A stretch of 64,000 nt of DNA from positions 144,654-208,653 of the forward strand of contig NZ_JAMWEG010000011.1 in assembly GCF_025460765.1 (NCBI RefSeq), written 5' to 3'. Numbering within the stretch: the stretch's first letter is position 1; every line of letters starts with the position of its first letter. A program made the translations under genes and the position numbers. Positions 52,084 to 61,441 of this stretch are shown in pieces. The DNA is from Micromonospora sp. MA102. Lineage in GTDB: Bacteria; Actinomycetota; Actinomycetes; Mycobacteriales; Micromonosporaceae. Under the pieces are notes generated by a model. That model worked only from the letters and a program-made list of their open reading frames with translations. It was not told the DNA's origin and ran no database searches.

Positions 52084-52576
52084 CGCACCGGTGACATCTT
52101 CGGAGCAGGGCCGTGTGTGGTCGCAGGTCTTCCGCCGCAGTCGCATCTCGCCCCACGTGTTCGTCGTCGCCGGGGCCGCGGCAGACCAGGTCAACCAGGT
52201 GGTGGCCGGTCTCGGCCTGCCGCAGGCGACCTCGAACAGCCTGTTCGACAACGCCCACTGGGCGACTCCGCTGCTCGACGGCGCCGTGACGCGGCTGCTC
52301 ACCTACGGCCTGCCCGCGCTGCCCAGCGGCACCCGGGTGTACGGGCACCGGCCGCTGCGACTGCTCTGCCACCTCATGGACCTCCGGCCACCAGCCCGCG
52401 CGCTGACCGGCGAGCGGCAAGTGCCGGACGTTGACCAGTTGCTGGCCCACCTCGACCGGCAGCGGCAGGCCGAACCCGAGGTGCTGCTCGTCCAGGCGCG
52501 TACGGCCATGGCCAACGACGCGCAGGAGGTGCTGACCGCGGTCCGGGTGTTCTTCGGAGACGAGCGACTGACCTGA
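52067..52576 (+). CDS. Hypothetical protein, 169 aa
   Basis: The GTG at 52067 lies inside the end of the frameshifted gene, giving a 17-bp overlap; the longer frame to 51893 is a shadow. The protein is mixed alpha/beta (HVFVVAGAAADQVNQVVAGL, DGAVTRLLTYGLPALPS, LLAHLDRQRQAEPEVLLVQA). No family recognised, no signal peptide. The overlap suggests that it is expressed with the gene before it. Confidence 0.6.
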   Translation: MSASHNAPVTSSEQGRVWSQVFRRSRISPHVFVVAGAAADQVNQVVAGLGLPQATSNSLFDNAHWATPLLDGAVTRLLTYGLPALPSGTRVYGHRPLRLLCHLMDLRPPARALTGERQVPDVDQLLAHLDRQRQAEPEVLLVQARTAMANDAQEVLTAVRVFFGDERLT

Positions 52577-52619
52577 CCGCCGTCGAGATATCCGGATAGC
52601 CGCGTGCGCATCCCCGTCA

Positions 52620-53133
52620 TTGGCTGGCAGGATCGCCGGCGGGAGCGTCGGCACGAAGAGCACCGAGGGTAGGTTCGAGATCGGCACCAGCAACTACCCG
52701 AGGATCAACGCCACCGACACCGGCGGCCCGATCATCGGCAGCGCCTCCCTGTGGGTGGTCGGCAAGGAAATGGACGACGCCCCAAGCGCGCCGCGTGGGA
52801 GTTCGTAGTGTTCCTGTCCAACAAGGACTCGCAGGCGACCTGGCACACCACGACCGGGTACTTCCCGACAAGCAAGGGCACCCTGGACACCGACGCGGAC
52901 AAGCAGTGGGTGGCCCAACGGCCGCAGTTCCAGAACGCCATCACCCAGCTGCAGACCACCCCGCTGAGCAAGGCCACCCAGGGCTGCTTGCTGGGCGCCA
53001 TGCCGCAGGCCCGCAAGGCCGCCGAGCAGGCCATGCAGGCGCCGGTGCTCAGCGGCACCGACCCGCAGGCGGCACTGGAGCAGCAGCAGGCGCGGGGCCG
53101 ATCAAGGACTACAACCAGTCCGTGGCCGGCTGA
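52620..53133 (+). pseudogene. C-terminal remnant of a UgpB-like ABC-transporter binding protein
   Basis: Three plus-strand frames together read as the C-terminal third of a glycerol-3-phosphate/sugar-binding protein. The first has FEIGTSNYPRI and TDTGGPIIGSASLWVVGKEM; then, after a frameshift near 52785, come KRAAWEFVVFLSNKDSQATW, TTTGYFPTSKG and GCLLGAMPQARKAAEQA; then, after another near 53097, IKDYNQSVAG and a stop. There is no N-terminus, signal peptide or transporter gene nearby. This is a clearly decayed fragment. Confidence 0.75.
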
Positions 53134-53265
53134 CCGCGGCAGTCCGGACCCATCGTCGGCCCGTTCCCAGCGCTCGCGGCGCGACGGGCCGACGCGCCGG
53201 CCGGCCGGCTGCCTCACCAGGCAACCGGCCGGTCGGCACCCCTGCTCCTGCCTCGACTGTGCGTG

Positions 53266-53679
53266 CTACGAGCCGAGACGCCGCCCGCCACCGGCACCCA
53301 CCGGTTCGATCGCCTGCCGGAACTCCTTCGGAAGCTGGGCCACCGCGTTCTCGAACTCGTCGCGGGTGACAGCCTCACGGAGCGTGGTGAGCACCGCGCC
53401 GACCCCGGCATCGGCGAGCGCACGGTCGACGTCCGGGCGATCCGCCACCCGCTGCACGAAATCTTCGAACCCGAGCGACGCCTTGACCTGGTCCTGTCTC
53501 AGCGGTTTGCGCAGGCAGTCGTCAAGCCCGTCGGGAAGCTGATAGGCAAGGTCCTCAGCCTGGCCGGCGCTGATCCGATCTGCCAATGCCTGCAACGTCG
53601 CGCGGGTGACTGTCGCCGCCTGATCGGTGGACACCCTTGCCCGCGTGGCCACTGCATTGATGAAGTCCTGGTACTCCAA
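53266..53679 (-). CDS. DUF2267 protein, 137 aa
   Basis: It starts at a TTG at 53679 with a Shine-Dalgarno-like AGGAG upstream. The beginning EYQDFINAVATRARVSTDQA and the core ALADRISAGQAEDLAYQLP are the DUF2267 pattern, followed by a second half-repeat (FEDFVQRVADRPDVDRALAD, DEFENAVAQLPKEFRQAI). The family is helical, cytosolic and of unknown function, often stress-associated in actinobacteria. It is monocistronic and looks intact. Confidence 0.82.
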   Translation of the reverse strand: MEYQDFINAVATRARVSTDQAATVTRATLQALADRISAGQAEDLAYQLPDGLDDCLRKPLRQDQVKASLGFEDFVQRVADRPDVDRALADAGVGAVLTTLREAVTRDEFENAVAQLPKEFRQAIEPVGAGGGRRLGS

Positions 53680-53830
53680 CTGAATCTCCTCCCCACCGGA
53701 TCCGGTCGAACCGCCAGTTACGGAACTCTGACATCGTTCGCGCCCAGGTTCACTTCGGTGTGCCTGCTGACAGCCTCCTATAACGGCGGGTGACCCTGCC
53801 TCACTCGGATCGGGCGACCACCGTGACGTG

Positions 53831-54136
53831 CTACGGCGACATCCTCGGCATTCCGATGGAACGGGAACGGGCGGGCGATCTGCTGACGAAGCGCCAGCGC
53901 GGAGGGCGAACGGGGAGATATTCGGCCTGGAACCGTTCCCACAGGGTCAGCGTTTCGGGATGCCCGGCACCGGGCCAGCGGCGGCGGTCTCGTCCGCCCC
54001 GGCGGCGATACAGCCGTCCTTCCCGGGCGGCGTGGAACGGATCGGCCAGTTCGGCGACCAGACGGTCCAGAAGGTTGCGGGCAACGCCGGTGAACACAGA
54101 ATGGGACAGGGCCGCACGAGCCTTCTTGATCGACAC
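53831..54136 (-). pseudogene. Transposase N-terminal remnant
   Basis: The stretch VFTGVARNLLDRLVAELADP, then REGRLYRRRGGRDRRRWPGA, is typical of the N-terminal DNA-binding part of IS5-like (DDE_Tnp_4 type) actinobacterial transposases. After GAGHPE the similarity stops and no DDE domain follows, so only a fragment remains. No inverted terminal repeats were found. It neighbours the UgpB remnant, consistent with a decay zone. Confidence 0.6.
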
Positions 54137-54280
54137 AATCAGCAGACCGTGCGGCCCGCAACTCTGACGATCAAGCCGACACGCCGCGTCGCATCAATAC
54201 ATAGCTCCTGATCCCCAGGGTCGTAAGAGGGGCAGCTCCACTGGCCTAAACCGTCGCACCGTTACTTAACACGGGCCTGA

Positions 54281-54934
54281 TCACCAGGTCGGACCGCTTC
54301 TCGCAGAGGTGGGTCGGCTGGGGTCGTCTGACGGGTTCGCCGCGTGGCGCTGGTAGTGCCGGGACACGCGGGCGCGGTTGCCGCAGGACGGCTTGCACCA
54401 CGCCTGGCGCGGATGTTCCTTGACGAAATAACGCACGCAGCGTGGCGCCGGGCAGGCGAGCAGTTGGGCACGGGCCGGGTTGGCGAGAAACTCGATCGCG
54501 GCCCGGGCCAGCCCCGCCGTGAGCCGCAGTCGGGCGTCGGCCGGCGCACAGCGCCAGGCAACCGTTGGTGTGGACTCGTCCGGCCAGTTCAGCACGGGAC
54601 GGACCGGCAGCCGGCCGGCGGCCTGGTTGAGTTGATCGACGGCGTCCGGCACGGGAAGCAGTGTTGAGGAGTCGGCCCGGCTCGGTGGCCCGGGGCGGAC
54701 CGCATGCGCGAACAGGGTACGCACGGCGCGTCGCAGCGCGACCACGTCGAGGCGGAGTTGCTCGTCGGGCGTGCTGGCGTACGGCCCGGGCTCGCCGGCG
54801 TACTCCCGCAGCGGATCGGCGTGCTCCCGGAGCCAGGTCGTCAGTCCGGCGACGTCGGCGAGGTCATCGGCGACGCCTCCGTTGCCGTCGTGCCGGATGG
54901 TGCTGGCCAGGGCGAGCGCGAGCTGCTGTGACAT
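54281..54934 (-). CDS. CGNR zinc-finger (ABATE-type) regulator, 217 aa
   Basis: The C-terminal CGNR zinc finger is complete: Cys in LLACPAPRCVRYFVK, then AWCKPSCGNRARVSRHYQ. The N-terminal ABATE-like domain (VADDLADVAGLTTWLREHAD, QLRLDVVALRRAVRTLFAHA, LLPVPDAVDQLNQAAGRLPV) is usual for this family of putative stress-responsive transcription factors. It is divergent to a phosphoesterase/LysE exporter pair with 91 bp between, so it probably regulates them and itself. Confidence 0.85.
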   Translation of the reverse strand: MSQQLALALASTIRHDGNGGVADDLADVAGLTTWLREHADPLREYAGEPGPYASTPDEQLRLDVVALRRAVRTLFAHAVRPGPPSRADSSTLLPVPDAVDQLNQAAGRLPVRPVLNWPDESTPTVAWRCAPADARLRLTAGLARAAIEFLANPARAQLLACPAPRCVRYFVKEHPRQAWCKPSCGNRARVSRHYQRHAANPSDDPSRPTSARSGPTW

Positions 54935-55025
54935 CGGGGCTCCTCTGGTACCTGCTTAACTTGCCCGGCTTGATCGAGTGTAGCCTGCCTAATGCTTGAG
55001 GCGGAGATAACCATTAGGGGACGTC

Positions 55026-55772
55026 TTGCTCGTCATCGCACACCTCAGTGACACGCACCTCGACAGCCATCCCCGCTCGGCCGAACGGACCGCCCGGGTG
55101 ATGGACTACCTGCACGCCCTACCACGACCGGTTGACGCGATCCTGATCAGCGGGGACATCGCCGACCACGGCGAGGTGGCCGAGTACCGGACCGCCGCGA
55201 AGCTTTTCGCGTCCCCACTGCCGGTCATGGTCTGCCCCGGCAACCACGATGTCCGCGACGCGTACCGCAAGGGCCTACTCGGCGACGAGAGCGGCGGCAG
55301 CGGCCCGATCAACACCCGGTACGACGTCGCCGGCGCGGTCTTCCTGCTCGCGGACTCGTCGATTCCGGGCGAGGACGACGGTCACCTCGACGCGGAGACC
55401 ATGGACTGGCTCGCCGATCAACTCGGCTCGGTGCCGGCCGGGACACCGGCCTTCATCTCCTTCCACCACCCGCCGGTCGAACTGCACCACCCCGTCATCG
55501 ATTCGATGCGGCTGTTTCCCGCCGAGCCGCTGGCCGAGCTGCTGGCCGCCCATCCGCAGGTCGTCGCGGTACTGACCGGACACTTTCACACCGCCGCCGC
55601 GAGCACCTTCGCCGGTCGGCCACTGCGGATCGCGCCCGGCGTCGTCTCTACGCTCCGGCTGCCCTGGGAGGGTGACGGGCCGCTGGTCGACTTGCGACAG
55701 CCGCCAGGGGTGGCGTTCCACGTATACGACGATGCGGGGCTGCTGAGCACCCACTACCGGGTGGTGGTCTGA
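55026..55772 (+). CDS. Metallophosphoesterase (CpdA-like), 248 aa
   Basis: Start TTG at 55026. The complete calcineurin-type metal site is visible: LSDTHLD, SGDIADHGE, CPGNHDVRD, FHHPP and TGHFHT. This is the CpdA/Icc-like class III cyclic-nucleotide phosphodiesterase group; the substrate could be cAMP or another phosphodiester. The stop is directly followed by the LysE-type gene (2 bp), and both are divergent to the CGNR regulator, so they form its likely target operon. Confidence 0.88.
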   Translation: MLVIAHLSDTHLDSHPRSAERTARVMDYLHALPRPVDAILISGDIADHGEVAEYRTAAKLFASPLPVMVCPGNHDVRDAYRKGLLGDESGGSGPINTRYDVAGAVFLLADSSIPGEDDGHLDAETMDWLADQLGSVPAGTPAFISFHHPPVELHHPVIDSMRLFPAEPLAELLAAHPQVVAVLTGHFHTAAASTFAGRPLRIAPGVVSTLRLPWEGDGPLVDLRQPPGVAFHVYDDAGLLSTHYRVVV

Positions 55773-55774
55773 GG

Positions 55775-56425
55775 ATGCAGGGGATCTCCGTGCTCGGCTT
55801 TCTGGTCGCCCTCGCGCCGATCACCATGACGCCGGGGACCAGCCTGACCCTGGTCGTATCACGGGTCGCCGCGGGCGGGCGGCGGCAGGGTTGGTGGGTG
55901 ATCCTGGGTACGGTCACCGGGATCCACGTGCACGCGACTCTCGCAGCCGTCGGCCTCGCCGCGCTGGTGCTGCGCTCGTCACAGGCGTTCTGGATCGTGA
56001 AGCTGGTCGGCGCCGGCTATCTGGTCGGGCTCGGTCTGTGGCTGCTCTGGTCGGCGACCCGTCGCCGGCACCCGACCGACTCGGCCACACTGGACGACCT
56101 GGCCACCCGCCGGCCTCGGCGGCTGCCGTGGCGCGGGCACCACCCGTACGCCCAAGGGCTGCTCGGCAATGTGCTCAATCCCAAGGCTGCCGCCGTGTAT
56201 CTGACCCTCGCCCCGCAGTTCCTCGACTCACACCGCTCGGTGCTGATTCCGATGCTGGTGCTGGCCTCGGCGCACGCGACGCTACACACCTGCTGGCTCG
56301 CTGGCTGGACCGTTGTCTCGGGCGCGGCGGCCCGGCTGCTTCGTACCCTCCGGGTGCGCCGGGCGCTCGACCGGCTGACCGGCGCGCTCCTGGTCGGTCT
56401 CGGTATCCGCGCCGCAGCAGGTTGA
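55775..56425 (+). CDS. LysE/RhtB-family exporter, 216 aa
   Basis: Six hydrophobic segments spread over 216 aa and the family start FLVALAPITMTPGTSLTLVV, followed by GLLGNVLNPKAAAVYLTLAP, identify the LysE/RhtB family, which exports amino acids or related metabolites. It lies 2 bp after the phosphoesterase gene and is co-transcribed with it. Substrate unknown; length is normal for the family. Confidence 0.88.
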   Translation: MQGISVLGFLVALAPITMTPGTSLTLVVSRVAAGGRRQGWWVILGTVTGIHVHATLAAVGLAALVLRSSQAFWIVKLVGAGYLVGLGLWLLWSATRRRHPTDSATLDDLATRRPRRLPWRGHHPYAQGLLGNVLNPKAAAVYLTLAPQFLDSHRSVLIPMLVLASAHATLHTCWLAGWTVVSGAAARLLRTLRVRRALDRLTGALLVGLGIRAAAG

Positions 56426-56848
56426 CCCAGACGACCGGCGTGCGGAGGATGAGGAAGTTTCGCCGCTCACCGCCGCCCTACTCGGGATCGCCGGTCGGCA
56501 GTGGCCGACGAACCGCGTACCGAGGTGCTTCGCGAGTGGCAGGCCAAGTTGACGGTAATCGCCGACTACAGCAATACACCAGCGGCCGCGATGTCCCACC
56601 CGACATCATCCGCGCTGTCCCGGGCCTGGCCGCCGACGGGGCGGTCGCATGGTGAATCACCGCTCAACGATCACCACCATTGATCCCCAGGTCGTAACCG
56701 ACGCAGCACCATCCTGAGCACCGGGCAGACTCCACCTCTCGCGGAAGACGCGCAGGCTACCAGCGCTCGTGACATCAGCCGTCGCGCCCCTAAACCGCGT
56801 CGCTGCGACATCACCGGTGGCTGACAGGACCCCACCCGCACCATCCCC
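56426..56848. other. Intergenic, possible debris
   Basis: A short plus-strand stretch (LREWQAKLTVIADYSNTPAA, near 56520-56590) looks protein-like but has no start context and soon loses sense. The bases gatccccaggtcgtaa at 56682 recur with one insertion at 54210. Nothing else supported. Confidence 0.4.
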
Positions 56849-56969
56849 GTGGCCATCCTCCTCGCTGTCGCCGCCTCAGGGGCACTGGCCGGATGCCGCC
56901 GGGCCGACCTCACCCGGGCGCGCCTCGAACTGGCCATCGGGCCCGCCTTCGCACCGACCCGGGTCTCCC
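56849..56969 (+). pseudogene. N-terminal fragment of a lipoprotein
   Basis: The GTG at 56849 reads a lipoprotein signal (VAILLAVAASGALAGC, lipobox LAGC) and continues RRADLTRARLELAIGPAFA, as in actinobacterial secreted lipoproteins, before running into the 3' end of the convergent gene at 56970 and losing sense. Only the N-terminus remains. Confidence 0.45.
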
Positions 56970-57389
56970 TTATCGGTGGCCGCCAGAAGCGAACACCGTG
57001 TAGAAGTACCGAAGGCTGTCCTCCGGACCATTCTCAAGGCGCTTGAACGCCTTGCCGATTGGGTTGCACCAGCGATGCTCGCCGAGCTCGACCAATAGCG
57101 GCCACCCGACGATGGCTCGTTCATCTTCCGCCGTTGCGCGCCATCGCCCCCCGGCGTGGCGGGTCAGCACTTCGCCGACGTAGCAACCGAAGCCGAAGAG
57201 GGTTTCGGCAAGCTGCTCGCCGGTGAGTCCGTCGGCACGGAAGCCGTCGAAGATGGTATCCACGCGCGCCAGGCTGTCCGGCGTGTAGTCCAGCTGCACG
57301 CCGCTGACCTGGGCCGCCGCCGCTGCGATGTCGCCCGCGAAGCGGGCTGCGTTCTCCGGGACGGGTGCGTACTTCAGGCGCAGTTGCAT
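56970..57389 (-). CDS. Hypothetical cytosolic protein, 139 aa
   Basis: The ATG at 57389 starts MQLRLKYAPVPENAARFAGD; the frame extends upstream to 57554, but that part is low-information and is dropped. The protein is helical with a glycine-rich middle (TLFGFGCYVGEVLTRHAGGR) and ends EDSLRYFYTVFASGG. It resembles short DUF3806/DUF6278-like proteins that appear in TPR or SUKH contexts, but I am not certain. Next to it, divergent, is a TPR gene. Confidence 0.7.
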   Translation of the reverse strand: MQLRLKYAPVPENAARFAGDIAAAAAQVSGVQLDYTPDSLARVDTIFDGFRADGLTGEQLAETLFGFGCYVGEVLTRHAGGRWRATAEDERAIVGWPLLVELGEHRWCNPIGKAFKRLENGPEDSLRYFYTVFASGGHR

Positions 57390-57720
57390 GTGGGCCCCTC
57401 CGGCGCTTCGCTTGATCCACAGACTGGATCGCGCGATCGTACCGAGGTCGGGAGTACGGCCCCGTCTCGCGCCACATCCGCCGTCGATCCGCCCCTGCCT
57501 GGGAGCGGGCCGCCACCCCGCCGGCCACGCCACGCCTACCTTCACGGCTCCCATGGGCGCCGCCCGGGCCGAGAGTAGTCTCTCTGCTCACCCCGATCGA
57601 TGGCAGGCGAAAGGCAGAGTGGGCGGGCAGGATGATGCGTGATCATCACCGCTCGCCCCGGACAGCCTCCGCGCCGGGGGGTGCGCGAACGTCAGTACGC
57701 GGGCCCTAAACTTGCGGTTC
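57390..57720. other. Divergent intergenic region
   Basis: It separates the divergent 139-aa and TPR genes. No gene and no clear promoter boxes recognised; the TPR frame is also open from a TTG at 57712. Confidence 0.45.
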
Positions 57721-59196
57721 GTGACGACATCCCTCACTCCGGTCGAGGTGGCCTTCGCGCTGTTGCGGGAGGGCCGTATCGGCGATGCCGAGAACCTGAT
57801 GACGCGCGAGCTGCAGGCGGCCGCGGACAGACACGGTCACGGCAGCCCGGAATGGGCCTCGGCCCAGTGCGACCTCGGCAATGTGCTGCTCAACGCCGAT
57901 CAACTCGACCGCGCGGTCGAGTGCTATCGCCGCGCCGCCTCCGCGATGCCACGCGATCACGAGTCCCGCAAGGACCAGTTGACCTACCGACTCAATCTGG
58001 GCTTGGCGCTGCGCATGGCCGGACGACTCGACGACGCCGAGGCCGAGTTGCGCCAGGGCGTTCAGGAGCGGCTCGACTTCTACGGTCGCGAGCATCCCGG
58101 GTACGCGTTCGGTCTCGAACCGCTGGCGGACCTGCTGCGGCAGCGTGGCGACGTGGCAGGCGCCCGGCAGGTCGTCGAGGAGGTGGTCGCCAACCTGTGG
58201 CGCAACGGGCACGAGCGGGTGGCCTCCGCGCTGGCGCTGCGAGCAGCGATTGTGCACGCCGGTGGCACCCGCGAGCCGCTCTTCGTGGGCCTGCAGCAAC
58301 TGCCGGACGAGGTCGTCGAGGAGGTCGGGCGAGTCGTCACCCAGATGCTGGATCACGACGACCCGGCATCCAAGCCCCTGCTCACCGCCCTGGTCGCCGC
58401 CTTGGAGGAGCGGCTCGGCGTTGACCACCAGGCGACGCTCAACGCCTTGTCCGCGCTGGCGAACCTCGGCCGTGACCTCGGTGACCAGGCGGGGCGGATC
58501 GAAGCGATCGAGCGCGTGCTCGCTTCCTACGACCGCCAGGGCCGTCAGGAGGAGGCGTTGATGGCAGCGCTCGGCTTGGCGATGGCTCAGGACGAAGCTG
58601 GCGATGCCGAGGCGGCGCTGCGCACGTACGCGTCGGCGGACGTGAGGGCCGAGCGCATCGGTCGTCCGGAGCTGCGGAGTCAGGTGCTGCGCAACTGGGG
58701 TCTCGCGCTGAAGGAGGCCGGCCAGGCGGGCCTGGCGGAGCAACGGCTGACCGAGGCGGTGAACCAGGCGCGCCGCGGCACCGACCATGACACGGTCGGG
58801 CGGGCCTGCATCGCCCTCGGCCTGTTCCTCCAGCATGAGGAACGGCTGTCGGAGGCCCGCGCGGTCCTGGAGGAGGGCCTGGCCGTCATGGATCCCGTAC
58901 ACCCCGACGCGATCATCGGCCGCAGCCACCTCGGTGCGGTCCTGGATGGCCGCACCTGCGGGTGCGGCGACATGGCGGGCACGATCGCCGACGCGTTCCG
59001 CGAGTTCGTCATTACCAGGCTCCCCGCGGACCTGCTCGACCGCCTCGACGTGGCGATCGTGGACGGCGACTTCAAGATCGAAGTCGGGCTGCGGCGAGAA
59101 CCGACCCAGGGGGAGCTCGATCGACTCAATGAAGTCTTCCAAACCGCCCACGCCGAATTCCGCCGCCGGATCAGCGAGCCCCGCTACGCCGGCTGA
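57721..59196 (+). CDS. TPR protein of unknown function, 491 aa
   Basis: From the GTG at 57721 the first 340 residues form tetratricopeptide repeats: ASAQCDLGNVLLNADQLDRA, YRLNLGLALRMAGRLDDAEA, AFGLEPLADLLRQRGDVAGA, NALSALANLGRDLGDQAGRI, then QVLRNWGLALKEAGQAGLAE. The last 85 residues form another domain with CGCGDMAG and an alternating strand-helix pattern (LDVAIVDGDFKIEVGLRREP). TPRs bind other proteins; the partner is not evident. No membrane or enzymatic motif. A longer start at a TTG (57712) is possible. Confidence 0.78.
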   Translation: MTTSLTPVEVAFALLREGRIGDAENLMTRELQAAADRHGHGSPEWASAQCDLGNVLLNADQLDRAVECYRRAASAMPRDHESRKDQLTYRLNLGLALRMAGRLDDAEAELRQGVQERLDFYGREHPGYAFGLEPLADLLRQRGDVAGARQVVEEVVANLWRNGHERVASALALRAAIVHAGGTREPLFVGLQQLPDEVVEEVGRVVTQMLDHDDPASKPLLTALVAALEERLGVDHQATLNALSALANLGRDLGDQAGRIEAIERVLASYDRQGRQEEALMAALGLAMAQDEAGDAEAALRTYASADVRAERIGRPELRSQVLRNWGLALKEAGQAGLAEQRLTEAVNQARRGTDHDTVGRACIALGLFLQHEERLSEARAVLEEGLAVMDPVHPDAIIGRSHLGAVLDGRTCGCGDMAGTIADAFREFVITRLPADLLDRLDVAIVDGDFKIEVGLRREPTQGELDRLNEVFQTAHAEFRRRISEPRYAG

Positions 59197-59311
59197 CCGC
59201 CCGATCGCCGTTGCAGTACCAGGCTATCGACGCGCGCGACCAAGCCTCGACCTCGCGAGGATCACACGCACTGTTCTCGGCAGAGTCGGAGGTGCCCCGC
59301 TCGGCGAGCTG

Positions 59312-59848
59312 TCAACGCCTGATCCGCGGCAGATCAGGACCTCGGCGGTTCGGCTTGATCATCGCGCAGCGCTTGGTGGCATCGATGCCTGGATAGGCTG
59401 CTTCGGCGCTCAGGATGTCCTGCAGCTCAGGCCCGACCTCGTGCAGGGACAGCTCACGGTAGCCGAGACGACGGTAGTAAGGGGCGTTCCACGGGACGTC
59501 TCGGAAAGTGGTCAGAGTCGTGGCCGACGTGCCTCGGTGTCTGCCGATGACCTCGACGTGTTCCATCAAGCGCCGTCCGATCCCCTGACCTGCCAGATCA
59601 GGCACACACGACACCTGTTCGATGTGCGCGTATCCGTCAACGACCGACGCGGTGACAAAGCCGGCGATACGCCCGTCGTACTCGCCGATCCACACCTGGC
59701 CCGCCGCCTGCCTGGCCTCTAGATCGGCCATGTCCACGTTGTTCTGGGCGACTTCTGGCATCCCTACGTCCCGGAACACCTGACCTGCCGCCACTTGGAG
59801 TTCCGCGAGACTGGCCAGGACTTCGGCGGGAGCCTGCCTGATACGCAT
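59312..59848 (-). CDS. GNAT N-acetyltransferase, 178 aa
   Basis: The ATG at 59848 begins MRIRQAPAEVLASLAELQVA; the frame continues upstream to 59983 but without sense. The GNAT fold is clear: VWIGEYDGRIAGFVTASVVD, then YAHIEQVSCVPDLAGQGIGR (acetyl-CoA-binding Q/GxGxG/A) and RRLMEHVEVIGR, with NAPYYRRLGYREL at the end. Substrate unknown. It is followed by unrelated genes on both sides. Confidence 0.88.
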   Translation of the reverse strand: MRIRQAPAEVLASLAELQVAAGQVFRDVGMPEVAQNNVDMADLEARQAAGQVWIGEYDGRIAGFVTASVVDGYAHIEQVSCVPDLAGQGIGRRLMEHVEVIGRHRGTSATTLTTFRDVPWNAPYYRRLGYRELSLHEVGPELQDILSAEAAYPGIDATKRCAMIKPNRRGPDLPRIRR

Positions 59849-59925
59849 TCCGGCCACGGGTCGATGGTACGGACGCGGATCCGAGGCGCCTCTGGCGCCT
59901 TCGGACGTCCGAGGACCCGACATCC

Positions 59926-59991
59926 GCACATCGGCTATGACAGCGCACCACGGCGGGCGCGGACGACGCGCGGTCAGCGGCATGAGCGTGC
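59926..59991 (+). repeat. Intergenic repeat, copy A
   Basis: 'catccgcacatcggc' (from 59926) and 'gcggcatgagcgtgc' (59977-59991) occur about 50 bp apart upstream of the GNAT gene; the same two words occur about 70 bp apart near 62688-62771. The DNA between is not well conserved. Possibly a small dispersed repeat. Confidence 0.3.
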
Positions 59992-59995
59992 GTGG

Positions 59996-60706
59996 TCAGC
60001 CGGCTGGCGAGCACCATCCATCGGCCATGGCGATGATGCGAGCGGTCACCGTGTCCGGATCCACGAGTTGATGCAGGTGAAGCCCTGGAACATGGTCGAA
60101 GTCCCAGCCGCGTTCCCGGGCGTCCTGCGCGGCTTGTTCGTACGGCGGACCGAACAGCAGATACCCACATGCCGCGTTGTCCCAGCCGTCCGGAACGGGA
60201 ACCTTCTCCTCGTAGTAGCTCAACGGCAGGCGCGGCTGCTCGGCCGAGACAACACGCCGGGTCTGCGGATCCGGAAACATCGGCGCGACATCGGACTCGT
60301 CCCACCACGCCGTCCACTGCGGCAGCCTGCCACCGGTCGCTTTGGGTCGCAGAAAATCCAGCAGCTCAGGCGGTGCCACCGCCGTCGGCCCGCTGCGAGC
60401 GGGCAACGCCGCGTCGACGAACAAACAGCCGGCCACCGGACGCCGGGCAGCCTCGACGATGACCGGGACAAAGAGCCCGGCGTTGCTGTGCGCGACCAGG
60501 ACGACCGGGATGTCCAGCGGCAACTCGCCGGTGGATCTGCCGACGGTCTCTGCGACGGACGGCCAGAACGGCGGTCCCGCATCCGCCACGCCGAGCAGCG
60601 AAGGCACCACGGTAACCGCACCCGAGGCCTTCAGCCTCGTCGCCACAGGCGCCCACGTCAGAGGACCCACCGACGGGCTGTGCACAAGAACAATTGCGGC
60701 ATCCAC
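59996..60706 (-). CDS. Alpha/beta hydrolase, 236 aa
   Basis: The N-terminus IVLVHSPSVGPLTWAPVATR gives the oxyanion strand, and VVLVAHSNAGLFVPVIVEAA the nucleophile elbow (A-H-S-N-A-G, Ser as nucleophile). VAGCLFVDAALP follows, and the histidine is probably in DHVPGLHLHQLVDPD. It resembles small actinobacterial hydrolases annotated as alpha/beta hydrolases without known substrate. It stands alone. Confidence 0.8.
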   Translation of the reverse strand: MDAAIVLVHSPSVGPLTWAPVATRLKASGAVTVVPSLLGVADAGPPFWPSVAETVGRSTGELPLDIPVVLVAHSNAGLFVPVIVEAARRPVAGCLFVDAALPARSGPTAVAPPELLDFLRPKATGGRLPQWTAWWDESDVAPMFPDPQTRRVVSAEQPRLPLSYYEEKVPVPDGWDNAACGYLLFGPPYEQAAQDARERGWDFDHVPGLHLHQLVDPDTVTARIIAMADGWCSPAG

Positions 60707-60898
60707 CGGTTAACCGTGCCCGACGTCGCCTGCTGGCCGCCACCCCATCCGTCACGCCAACGGCGAACACGGCACACCCGTAGATCCGCACGCTCACGCA
60801 TCACCGGCCACAGCACGCTCACCGGCAGATCCGGGTGCCAACTGGGCCGATGCCGGTGACGCTACGTAGCGCGCTGATCGCGGCAAGAGAGGACGTGT

Positions 60899-61441
60899 TC
60901 AACTCCTGTCCGGCTCAGCCAACGGAAACGTGGCCTGCCTGATCCAAGTGCCGCTGTCATCGGCCTGAGCGATGAGCGTCATCTTCCGGGCACGTCCCAC
61001 GATGGGCAGATGCTGTTGGAGGGCCTGTTCTGCAGCTTGCATGTCCTTCAAGTCGCAGCCATGAGCCACTGTCAGGTGAGGCACGACGTCGTCAAACTGC
61101 CCCTCGAACGGCGGGAAATCCGGGAAGGCTGTGTGCACGAGCTCTGTGAGGATCCGGAAGGGCTGGGGATCCTCCGGCGCGAGCCACAGAACCTCGTCGC
61201 CAAACCATGCGGTGCGGGTCAGTCGAAAGTCGAACGCCGCGGCGTTGGCGAAGAGCCGCCGAAGCTCAGCTACGACCACCAGGTCGATCTGAGCTGGAGG
61301 CACGAACGGGAACAGCACAGTGACGTGGGCCGGGACCCCTAGCCGGGCGCTGGCGTCCAGCACGTCACGGTGGCGTCGCACTGCCGCTTCCGATTCGGGA
61401 ACCTCGAGTATCAGGCCACTTTGACGGAGTACTGCACCCAT
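60899..61441 (-). CDS. 2H phosphoesterase / 2'-5' RNA ligase-like protein, 180 aa
   Basis: Two His-x-Thr-type motifs define the 2H family: PAHVTVLFPFV near residue 38 and VVPHLTVAHG near 123, about 85 residues apart as in the 2'-5' RNA ligase/CPDase group. The protein has the usual length (180 aa). It may act on cyclic phosphates or 2'-5' bonds; the substrate is unknown. It is divergent to the next gene. Confidence 0.85.
   Translation of the reverse strand: MGAVLRQSGLILEVPESEAAVRRHRDVLDASARLGVPAHVTVLFPFVPPAQIDLVVVAELRRLFANAAAFDFRLTRTAWFGDEVLWLAPEDPQPFRILTELVHTAFPDFPPFEGQFDDVVPHLTVAHGCDLKDMQAAEQALQQHLPIVGRARKMTLIAQADDSGTWIRQATFPLAEPDRS

Noticed and set aside
54210..56697. Near-identical words gatccccagggtcgtaa (54210) and gatccccaggtcgtaa (56682)
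   Set aside because: Only about 16 bp, one gap, no associated transposase ends; likely chance or old debris.
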